64,000 nucleotides of DNA from an uncultured bacterium. Lineage in GTDB: Bacteria > Bacillota > Clostridia > Lachnospirales > Lachnospiraceae. The DNA is taken from positions 1 to 64,000 of the forward strand of contig CANSLJ010000001.1 of NCBI GenBank assembly GCA_947647735.1, written 5' to 3'. Positions 17,426 to 24,488 of this stretch are shown piece after piece. The translations under genes and the position numbers were made by a program. How positions within the stretch are numbered: the stretch's first letter is position 1; every line of letters begins with the position of its first letter. The notes below the pieces were generated by a model. The model searched no databases. It was not told the DNA's origin and saw only the letters and a program-made list of their open reading frames with translations.

Positions 17426-18245
17426 TCTCTTCCCTCTCTTTCTCAAACTGCTTTCTTAACGCTTCCATAAATTTCTTCCCTTTTACCGGTTTTCCCCGGC
17501 GGATACATTCCTCCTCAAACCTAAACCGGATATCCAGCTCTCTGACGCTGTACTGCGGCTTGAACTGCCTGAAATTTCTATCATCCCATTCCCTTAACTG
17601 TTCCCACAGTTCCGGAAAATGCTGTCTCAGCTTCCTGAGTTCCTCCAGAGACTGCAATGGGCAGCACCAGCATGATACCCTTTTAAAATATTCATACAGG
17701 CCGCCCCAATCGTATCCTTTCCGGTAACAGTATTCCAGGCAGTCAGCCTCCGTCATGCCCCACTCCACAAGAGGATGCACATGGTTTGCTTTCTGGTTAC
17801 ACTTCCGTTCCAGCCTGTACTGTTCGTCAGCCGCTATGCCGACATACTCCCTGATTTCATAGCTGTCCTTAAAGGCATTGAAAAATCTCGCCCTCGGTTC
17901 GTTCTTCAGGCTTTTCGTGCACCAGCGCATCTTAGGTCCCGGCCAGCCATACCCTTTCTGATTCCTTCCGTATTGGATGGCAATCTTGGAATCCGGCTTC
18001 CTGTTTATCTGCTTCTCAAACATCCAATGTTCAAAAGATTTCTCTGCTTTCACGCGGGTAATATGTACTCCCGTCTCCCGCTCTACTCTGTCTATATGCT
18101 TATACATTTCCGGAAACTCAAGCCCCGTATCACAGAACAGCACACAGTCAATCGGCATTTTTTCCTCTATCATTTTCAGTAGCATCGCCGTACTGTCCTT
18201 CCCTCCTGAGAAAGACACCACGTTATAAACCATCCTGCCCAGCAA
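17412..18245 (-). CDS. PAPS-reductase-family (adenine nucleotide alpha-hydrolase) protein
   Basis: About 277 aa. VVSFSGGKDSTAML (residues 8-21) is the ATP-pyrophosphatase PP-loop. RWCTKSLKNEP (about 107-117) and SCWCCPLQS (about 196-204) supply Cys residues like those of phage- and ICE-borne relatives. These enzymes activate a substrate by adenylation and transfer sulfur or reduce sulfonucleotides; a DNA or RNA sulfur modification is possible but no dnd partners are present. The TTG at 18245 follows GGGGTGA; ATG 18233 is an alternative. Confidence 0.8.
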   Translation of the reverse strand: MLGRMVYNVVSFSGGKDSTAMLLKMIEEKMPIDCVLFCDTGLEFPEMYKHIDRVERETGVHITRVKAEKSFEHWMFEKQINRKPDSKIAIQYGRNQKGYGWPGPKMRWCTKSLKNEPRARFFNAFKDSYEIREYVGIAADEQYRLERKCNQKANHVHPLVEWGMTEADCLEYCYRKGYDWGGLYEYFKRVSCWCCPLQSLEELRKLRQHFPELWEQLREWDDRNFRQFKPQYSVRELDIRFRFEEECIRRGKPVKGKKFMEALRKQFEKEREENAVS

Positions 18246-18261
18246 TCATCACCCCGCTTTC

Positions 18262-18294
18262 AAAAAAACGCACAGACCGCTATACGCCTGTGCG
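18262..18294 (-). terminator. Terminator after topB
   Basis: CGCACAG and CTGTGCG pair around a 12-nt loop, and TTTTTTT follows on the minus strand, 15 bp past the topB stop. The plus-strand side also ends in T-rich sequence, so it may work both ways. Confidence 0.8.
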
Positions 18295-18308
18295 CCTTTT
18301 TCTTTTTT

Positions 18309-20429
18309 CTATTCCATTTTTTCTTTTGGTTGTTTCTTCTGCGGAAATTCCAGTTTAAACTTCACATACTTTTCGCCTGTATCTTCCATCACGATTGTGG
18401 CATCATACGTTTTTCCCTTCTTTTCCGAATAAAGCCCCTTCATGCCTGCTTTCCCGTCTTTCAGAAATGCTTTTGCCACCGCCTTTGTCAGCTCTTTCCT
18501 CTTGCTCTTGAAATACGGGTTCTCCTTCCAAAGTACAAAGCCGCAGGCAGGATTGCCTTTATAGCCGGAACAGTAAAAATTCTTTTTCCCTTCATAGACG
18601 GGCCTGCCGCACCGGGGGCATTTCCCGATTTCTTCCCGTGCGTCTCCAAAGAAATTCGCATCCGGTTCCACATTTTCATACTCTTTCACAAGCTCCCGCA
18701 CCATATCAGTAATGTCATTCATGAAGTTCTCCGCCGAACATTCTCCCCGCTCGACTTCCTTCAGGGCAGCCTCCCATTCCGCCGTCAGCTTTGCTGATTT
18801 TACTTTATCCGGCAGGACTTTTATGAGTTCCATCCCCCGCTTTGTGGGAATAAGCTGTTTTTTATTCCGCTCTGCAAAACCGCACCGCACCAGCTTTTCA
18901 ATAATTCCGGCCCTTGTGGCAGGCGTTCCTAATCCTTTGTGCTCTGCGTCCTCTATCCGTGCAAACCCTTCTGCATCCGCATTTTCCATAGCCGAAAGCA
19001 AAGAATCTTCCGTAAAACGCGAGGGAGCGGATGTGGCCCCTTCCCGCAGGCAGATTTCCTTTACGCCCGCTCCCTTTCCTTCCTCCAGATTCGGCAGAGG
19101 TACCGCAGCCTCCCTCTTCTGCTTCTCCTTTAATGTTTTCAGGAAAGCCCTTTCCAATGCTTTCCACCCTTCCGCCAGCTCCACACGCCCTTTTGCCGTA
19201 AATTCTTCCGTTCCGCAGATAAGCGTTGCTGCCGTATCCGCATAAACAAACTTTTCCGGGCAGACAGCACATAAAAGCCTCACAGAGATCATGGAAAGCA
19301 CATTCCGCTCTCCTGTTGGCAGCCCAGAAACTTTATCCCTTGATATCTCCTTCGTAGGAATAACAGCATGATGGTCGCTCACCCTGCTGTCATCGACTAC
19401 CTGTAATGCATCTACCGCTCCCGAAAACTTTTCCATAAAGGGAAACACGCCTGAAATGCTCCCGCACAGTCCGGGAAGCCCCGCTGCCATGTCTTTCGTC
19501 AGATAACGGGAATCCGTCCGGGGATAGGTCGCCAGTTTCTTTTCGTACAGGCTCTGCACATAGTCTAATGTCTGCTGTGCCGTATACCCGTACAGCCTGT
19601 TTGCCTCCCTCTGCAATGTCGTTAAATCATACAGCTTCGGCGGCTTTTCCGTTTTCTCCTGTCTGCTTACGGACTTTACTGTTACCGCTCTGCCAAAACA
19701 GGATTTCCGCGCTTTCTCCGCTTCTGTTTTTCCCGAAAATTTCCTGCCCGCTGCTTTAAAACTGCCGCAATCCAGCTCTAAAACATAAAATTTTTCTTTC
19801 TGAAATTCTGTTATCGCTTTTTCCCTCTCCACAATCATCGCCAGTGTGGGCGTCATAACCCGCCCCACATTCATCGTTGGTCCTCTGTAGATTGTGCTGA
19901 ACAGCCGTGTCCCGTTGATTCCCACAAGCCAGTCCGCTTTGGCGCGGCACAGAGCGGCCTCATAAAGAACATCGTACTTTTCACCGGGAATCAGATTTTC
20001 AAATCCCGCGCGGATAGCAGAATCCTCCATCGAGGAAATCCAGAGCCGTTTAAAGGGTTTCTTACAGCCTGCCTCCTGATAAACCAGGCGGAAAATCAGT
20101 TCCCCTTCTCTTCCGGCATCTGTCGCTTCTATCAGTTCCGAAACGTCACTCCGTTCCATCAGCGACTTGATAATTCCAAACTGCTTTTTTGTTCCGGGGG
20201 ACACGGTAAACTTCCACGGGGCAGGCAGAATTGGCAGATCTCCCTTTGTCCATTTAGAATAGCGCGCATCATAGCAGTCAGCGTTGGCAAGTTCCACCAG
20301 ATGCCCCACGCACCACGAAATGATATACCCGTCCCCCTCTATGTACCCGTCCTTTTTCCCTTTGATGCCAAGCGCAGCAGCAATCGCCTGGGCTACGCTC
20401 GGCTTTTCCGTCAAAACTAACACTGCCAT
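18309..20429 (-). CDS. topB: DNA topoisomerase III
   Basis: Type IA topoisomerase, about 706 aa. MAVLVLTEKPSVAQAIAAAL starts the Toprim domain, with EATDAGREGELIFR (about 103-116) its acidic centre. The catalytic Tyr lies in LATYPRTDSRYL (about 310-321), and HAVIPT and GLGTPATRA are conserved. A zinc ribbon (CPRCGRPVYEG..FYCSG..CGF) ends the protein. ATG 20429 is preferred; ATG 20435 two codons earlier is equally placed behind AGGAGG. Conjugative elements of this type carry TopB to resolve DNA during transfer. Overlaps the preceding Cys-rich gene by 13 bp. Confidence 0.93.
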   Translation of the reverse strand: MAVLVLTEKPSVAQAIAAALGIKGKKDGYIEGDGYIISWCVGHLVELANADCYDARYSKWTKGDLPILPAPWKFTVSPGTKKQFGIIKSLMERSDVSELIEATDAGREGELIFRLVYQEAGCKKPFKRLWISSMEDSAIRAGFENLIPGEKYDVLYEAALCRAKADWLVGINGTRLFSTIYRGPTMNVGRVMTPTLAMIVEREKAITEFQKEKFYVLELDCGSFKAAGRKFSGKTEAEKARKSCFGRAVTVKSVSRQEKTEKPPKLYDLTTLQREANRLYGYTAQQTLDYVQSLYEKKLATYPRTDSRYLTKDMAAGLPGLCGSISGVFPFMEKFSGAVDALQVVDDSRVSDHHAVIPTKEISRDKVSGLPTGERNVLSMISVRLLCAVCPEKFVYADTAATLICGTEEFTAKGRVELAEGWKALERAFLKTLKEKQKREAAVPLPNLEEGKGAGVKEICLREGATSAPSRFTEDSLLSAMENADAEGFARIEDAEHKGLGTPATRAGIIEKLVRCGFAERNKKQLIPTKRGMELIKVLPDKVKSAKLTAEWEAALKEVERGECSAENFMNDITDMVRELVKEYENVEPDANFFGDAREEIGKCPRCGRPVYEGKKNFYCSGYKGNPACGFVLWKENPYFKSKRKELTKAVAKAFLKDGKAGMKGLYSEKKGKTYDATIVMEDTGEKYVKFKLEFPQKKQPKEKME

Positions 20430-20659
20430 GTGCATGATCCTCCTTTCATACTGTCCGTCGTCTGCTCTTCCTCCCTTTGTTTTTTCACCGGAGAAAGCAC
20501 TTTCTTCATACATGTGCCAATGCATAACTGTCTGCTCCCGTAGGGACAGCCCGAACACCCGCTTCCGGGCGGACGGGACGGCTCCGAAATCCTTTCCTTC
20601 CCCGCATAAGGTTTCTGCTTCATCAGGTGCTCATAAGGGGAATCTGTAAACTGCGTCAA
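20417..20659 (-). CDS. Small Cys-rich ICE protein (80 aa)
   Basis: TTG start at 20659 overlapping the DUF4366 stop as TTGA, with GGAGGGG upstream; its end overlaps the topB start. It contains GSGCSGCPYGSRQLCIGTCM (about 32-51), four Cys spaced like a small metal-binding knuckle, and a final Cys. The overlap on both sides is typical of a real coupled gene. No family name assigned; a small iron-sulfur or zinc protein is possible. Confidence 0.6.
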   Translation of the reverse strand: MTQFTDSPYEHLMKQKPYAGKERISEPSRPPGSGCSGCPYGSRQLCIGTCMKKVLSPVKKQREEEQTTDSMKGGSCTWQC

Positions 20660-21504
20660 TCTTCCATCCCCTCCTGTTCCGGCTCCTCTTCCTGATAGTC
20701 ATCGTCCGGGTAATCGTCATAGACAGAAGTATCCATATCTTTCCCCGTCCCTGCGTCTGCCGGCATATCTGATGTTTCCATATCCTCATTGACCTCCGCA
20801 TCATCCTCCAGAAGTTCGTCCAAATCCTCCGCATCATCCAGATCGTGCTTCGGCTTGTAAATCTTGAAATAATATCCGCTTCCGCCGACAGCCAGAGCTG
20901 CTAACAGAACAAAAAGGAAAGCACCGCTGCTTCCCTCCTTTGTTCCCTCTTTCACCGGTTCTTCTGTTTCAGGCGGCGTCTGCTCTTTTCCGATACAGGC
21001 AGACAGGGCATTTTTACACACCGGGCAGGATGTGTTTACCATTCCGGCCTCACATTTATCTGTGCAGGTGCATATAATAATCTCCGGCACGGCATTCTCA
21101 CTCTCTTTCCCGCTCTTTTCCCCTTTCTCTGCAAGGGCCATCAGGTCCTCTTCCGTAACAGCGTTTAAGAAATACACGTTTTCAGAATCTCTCTGGTTAT
21201 CTATCACAAGATAAAATACATTTTCCTCCGGTGTGATGAAGGTATAAAATTCCTTGCCATCTCCATCGACGGCGTTATCCAGAACGGAAGCCTGCCTCGC
21301 CGATGTAAACGGGTTCTGCTCTGCATCCACACCGGAATCCTCATCGCCTGTTTCTATATGGGGCGTATCTCCGAACAGTTCCGCACTGACCAACGGCGGT
21401 GCAATATCACCGTCTCCCTGTGCGTATGCCGTCACAGGCATTAAAAAAGCGCCCATGCACATCACAAGCGCCGTTAATGCATACCGTATGCTATTCTTAT
21501 TCAT
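20656..21504 (-). CDS. DUF4366-family conjugation surface protein
   Basis: A 282-aa membrane-anchored protein: signal peptide (1-29, ending VTAYAQG), an extracytoplasmic region containing CTCTDKCEAGMVNTSCPVCK (about 146-165; Cys-rich), one transmembrane segment (about 193-212, SGAFLFVLLAALAVGGSGYYF) and a very acidic cytoplasmic tail (DD/EE-rich). This matches the DUF4366 family found beside CD1108 and DUF4315 in clostridial ICEs; thought to be part of the transfer machinery, with no defined activity. Overlaps DUF4315 by 8 bp. Confidence 0.8.
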   Translation of the reverse strand: MNKNSIRYALTALVMCMGAFLMPVTAYAQGDGDIAPPLVSAELFGDTPHIETGDEDSGVDAEQNPFTSARQASVLDNAVDGDGKEFYTFITPEENVFYLVIDNQRDSENVYFLNAVTEEDLMALAEKGEKSGKESENAVPEIIICTCTDKCEAGMVNTSCPVCKNALSACIGKEQTPPETEEPVKEGTKEGSSGAFLFVLLAALAVGGSGYYFKIYKPKHDLDDAEDLDELLEDDAEVNEDMETSDMPADAGTGKDMDTSVYDDYPDDDYQEEEPEQEGMED

Positions 21505-21742
21505 TCCTCTCTGTTTCCTCCTTCGCTTTCAGTTCGTTCTGGGGCAGTTCCCTCATGGACTGTATCATCCCCAGGATTGTTTTCAGTTCCTCCGGAGACG
21601 CAGTGATGCTCCGCACAGCCTGAATGATTTCCAGGTTCTCCTGTTCCGTAATCTGATGCTCAATATCCTTTATGCGCGCCTGCCACTCCGCAGCCTTCTG
21701 TTTCGCCTTTTCCAGTTCCGCCTTTAATCTTTCAAGTTTCAT
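21497..21742 (-). CDS. DUF4315-family protein
   Basis: An 81-aa coiled-coil protein: MKLERLKAELEKAKQKAAEW and further heptads to about 50, then SPEELKTILGMIQSMRELPQ. DUF4315 members are standard neighbours of DUF4366 in these ICEs. The gene begins the DUF4366-topB transcript; upstream lies the inserted ATPase cassette rather than CD1108. Confidence 0.8.
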   Translation of the reverse strand: MKLERLKAELEKAKQKAAEWQARIKDIEHQITEQENLEIIQAVRSITASPEELKTILGMIQSMRELPQNELKAKEETERNE

Positions 21743-21868
21743 TTAGCTGCATTTCCCTCCTATTTTTTCATAATAAAATATGGCTTTTACCATTATTCTT
21801 TTACAATTATGTTTGATAATACTTGTGTACTACAATCAAGGGCCTCATCTCCAATCTATTTTAGACAC

Positions 21869-21904
21869 AAAAAGGATGCATCTGCTTTCATTGCTTATGC
21901 ACCC
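21869..21904 (-). terminator. Terminator of the ATPase cassette
   Basis: GGGTGCAT and ATGCATCC (one G-T pair) around a 15-nt loop, then TTTTTGTG on the minus strand, about 50 bp past the ATPase stop. The remaining bases to 21742 are AT-rich; no clear promoter for DUF4315 was recognised. Confidence 0.7.
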
Positions 21905-21956
21905 CTAACTATAAATAAACTACTCTTTATTAACTTGTACTATCTCTGACATAACA

Positions 21957-23525
21957 TTATTCATCTTCGGAAATAGGCTCCCAGATTCCTTCCATTTCCG
22001 CACGGTTTCGAATATATGTCCTCATATCTTCAATGGACTGTTTCAATTCTTCCATAGTAAAATGTGTATTGTTTTGATTTTCTGGATGATGAATCTGATG
22101 CCTAATATATGTAGATATTTCCTGGCTCTCGTCTCTCACACTTCCGTTTCTCAGTATTCGCTGGTATGGTTTTTGCGGTCTTCCTATTTTATAATCATCA
22201 ATCCACTGCTGAAACACTAAAAAACCATACAGTTCATTGTGGTATTCTTCGGTAATCTCACCATAAGCTGCATAATTCACCTCATTTAGCGATGGATATT
22301 GTAGAACTGCAGGTTCCACTGAAAGTACATGTTTTCCATATTCATCTTCATAAATCAAACGAAGATTTTCAAAATTAAGTTCTTTCACAATAACAGAGCT
22401 ATGGGTTGTAAGCAAAATCTGTGTATTAGCCACTTGAGCCAATTCCTTTAACGCTTTTATCAATACTCTCTGGTTATTGGAATGCTGAGAAGTTTCTGGC
22501 TCTTCAATCGCATAAATAATTCCAGTATTATCACCCTCTGCGGCTCTCCGTTCAGCCTCTGCTCTGAAAAAATTTAATAAAACAAGTCTCTTGACACCAC
22601 TTCCTCTTTTATTGATAGGGATGTCCTCATCGCCCGAAATTGACACCGCCTTAAATACATCTGCCCACTTTAGTTTGTCAGCAGTAGGAATAATTGGATT
22701 CAGACTGTTTGCGACAGCAGGATCCATTTCCCGCAACTTCTCCAATGTCCTACTTGAAACTTCTTTCAGCTTTGTTTCTACAATCTCTGCTACCGATGCC
22801 AAAGTTTTCTGTAATTCTTCATCATTGATGATCTGTTTTACTGCCTCTTTTAAAGGATCCTGAACCTCGCTGTCCCCATCACTGTTTTTACGGTCTGACT
22901 GAAACAGGGAATACACTGGCATATAAGAAGATAACTTATCCCATATTTTCTTTGCGTCTTCTTTTGAAACATCAATCTCGATATCCTGCAGATTGAGGTC
23001 ATCGGCATAATGCTCCCAGATTGACCGTCTCATTATTGTATTGATGCTCTGATTTTCACATTCTATGCCTTTCCCTGTGATAACTCGTTTAAGCTCTGCA
23101 TTTTTCTTAAGAAGTAAATCTTTACACTCCGCATTTGTCGGATGTTTTGCACGAATAAATACAGAAGCTTTTCCACCACTTTTATACTTCTTCACTATTT
23201 CCAGAAAACCATTAGAATTCAACATATATTCACTGGCAAGCGTGGTCTGCACTGCTGAATCTATAATAATTGACTCTGGCAGTTCCGAAAAACATGCAGA
23301 AATAACAGTTTCATTATCACCATTCCTTGACGCCTGAGTGTTAAGATCAGTTTTATCCATCTTAATTACCCCATTCCCATCATTAAAGAAAATATCCAAT
23401 GCTTCAAGAATTGTAGATTTACCGATGTCATTTCTACCAACTAATACAGTAAGATTGTCAAAATCGATTACTGTCTCATCTTTATAGCTTCTAAAGTTCT
23501 TTATCTTTATGGATTCAATTTTCAT
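21957..23525 (-). CDS. AAA/ABC-type ATPase with HEPN-like C-terminal motif
   Basis: 522 aa. KIKNFRSYKDETVIDF and VGRNDIGKST (Walker A, 29-38) start an SMC/OLD-type ATPase; VGGS-like signature is not obvious but RGSGVKRLVLLNFF (about 307-320), YAIEEPETSQHS (Walker B) and LLTTHSSVIV (H-loop) are clear. The C-terminal part lacks a Toprim nuclease domain. Instead IRHQIHHPEN has R475 and H479/H480 spaced like the R-x(4-6)-H motif of HEPN ribonucleases. AT-rich, with its own promoter and terminator inside a conserved conjugation operon: a probable anti-phage or competition cassette (inference). Confidence 0.8.
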   Translation of the reverse strand: MKIESIKIKNFRSYKDETVIDFDNLTVLVGRNDIGKSTILEALDIFFNDGNGVIKMDKTDLNTQASRNGDNETVISACFSELPESIIIDSAVQTTLASEYMLNSNGFLEIVKKYKSGGKASVFIRAKHPTNAECKDLLLKKNAELKRVITGKGIECENQSINTIMRRSIWEHYADDLNLQDIEIDVSKEDAKKIWDKLSSYMPVYSLFQSDRKNSDGDSEVQDPLKEAVKQIINDEELQKTLASVAEIVETKLKEVSSRTLEKLREMDPAVANSLNPIIPTADKLKWADVFKAVSISGDEDIPINKRGSGVKRLVLLNFFRAEAERRAAEGDNTGIIYAIEEPETSQHSNNQRVLIKALKELAQVANTQILLTTHSSVIVKELNFENLRLIYEDEYGKHVLSVEPAVLQYPSLNEVNYAAYGEITEEYHNELYGFLVFQQWIDDYKIGRPQKPYQRILRNGSVRDESQEISTYIRHQIHHPENQNNTHFTMEELKQSIEDMRTYIRNRAEMEGIWEPISEDE

Positions 23526-23576
23526 AATCTGATATCCTCCTATTCAGATAGCATTTTTTAATTTTTCTCACAAAAT

Positions 23577-24308
23577 TTAGTTAAACAATGCTTCAATATC
23601 ATCATCTGTAGCCACTGTCAAAACATTCCTTTGAGGGAACTTCTCTGGAACACGCACTTTCCCTTCATAATCTAAGGCATATTCTAAAAGTTTAAAGGCT
23701 CTCCACGAATAGGAAAATCCCCCATCCACCTCATACATCAGTCCTAATCCTCTGAAATCATCTATATAATCACTCTCTCCACTAATTGTTCCCTCTTTAA
23801 CATTTTCCTTTAGAAATAAAAGGTCCTCTTCGGTAAGCATTCTGATACACTGACCAAGTTTAAAAAATAGCCTTCTATCAATGTCATGTTTTGCAAACGC
23901 TCTGGAAATATTTGCTAAATACACTGCTTTCTGGATAGTTCCGCAGTCATCAATCAGCTTTACAATTCGCTTTGAGTATTCATGAATCTTTTTAGGATCA
24001 CCTACATAATCTGCTTCATCATTCGGGCTTACTTCTGCTAATAAAATTGCCATCTTCTTTAGATTATCCTCAATAAATACTTTCTTTTTATGATCATATT
24101 TATTCAGATTTAAGATGTAAGCCTCAAAACATTCAAAAAATATCCCATCTCTTATCGTTGACGGAAGATTCTTTACGTTTTTAACAAGTTCCAAAGCTGC
24201 TACTGGGTCCAAACTAAGAACATCAAGAATATTGTGGTAAAAATCTTTAGCTGTCACGCTCATCGTTCCAGAAGATACTGTATTTTTCATCGTAGACAAA
24301 ACATTCAA
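23577..24308 (-). CDS. Unknown partner of the ATPase (243 aa)
   Basis: The TTG at 24308 is preferred because AGAAGGAGGTGAT lies just upstream. A soluble, mostly helical protein with no signal peptide or membrane segment. The C-terminal region, DYIDDFRGLGLMYEV..GFSYSWRAFKLLEYAL, resembles a winged-helix-like fold end. No catalytic motif recognised and no family assigned. It is the first gene of the two-gene cassette, 51 bp from the ATPase gene, so it may be a sensor or regulator of it. Confidence 0.75.
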   Translation of the reverse strand: MNVLSTMKNTVSSGTMSVTAKDFYHNILDVLSLDPVAALELVKNVKNLPSTIRDGIFFECFEAYILNLNKYDHKKKVFIEDNLKKMAILLAEVSPNDEADYVGDPKKIHEYSKRIVKLIDDCGTIQKAVYLANISRAFAKHDIDRRLFFKLGQCIRMLTEEDLLFLKENVKEGTISGESDYIDDFRGLGLMYEVDGGFSYSWRAFKLLEYALDYEGKVRVPEKFPQRNVLTVATDDDIEALFN

Positions 24309-24373
24309 AAAATCACCTCCTTCTAATACCTCGAACACCTTTATATCAAATATAAATGTAAATTGTGTCGTAT

Positions 24374-24418
24374 ATTATAGTGTTATTTGTCACTTTTGTC
24401 CGATAAAATAATTTTATC
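24374..24418 (-). promoter_or_regulatory. Promoter and palindromic operator of the ATPase cassette
   Basis: TATAAT at 24374-24379 is 17 bp from CGGACA (a weak -35, four of six). Just upstream, GATAAAAT-T-ATTTTATC (24402-24418) is a perfect palindrome touching the -35 region, placed where a repressor or activator would bind. About 65 bp separate the -10 from the TTG start. Confidence 0.5.
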
Positions 24419-24488
24419 ACGCTTAGTTATAAATTACCAATCATTTCTGTCATATTATCAATCCTACTTATCGCTTAACCCCCGTTTA

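Noticed and set aside
17412-18245. DNA phosphorothioation (DndC-like) gene
   Set aside because: The PP-loop family fits, but no dndB, dndD or dndE partners are nearby and the neighbours are DUF5688 and a flavoprotein, so a Dnd system is not supported.
21957-23525. Gabija GajA or classic OLD nuclease
   Set aside because: The ATPase half fits but no Toprim domain follows; the C-terminus has an R-x4-H motif instead, and the partner is not a UvrD-like helicase.
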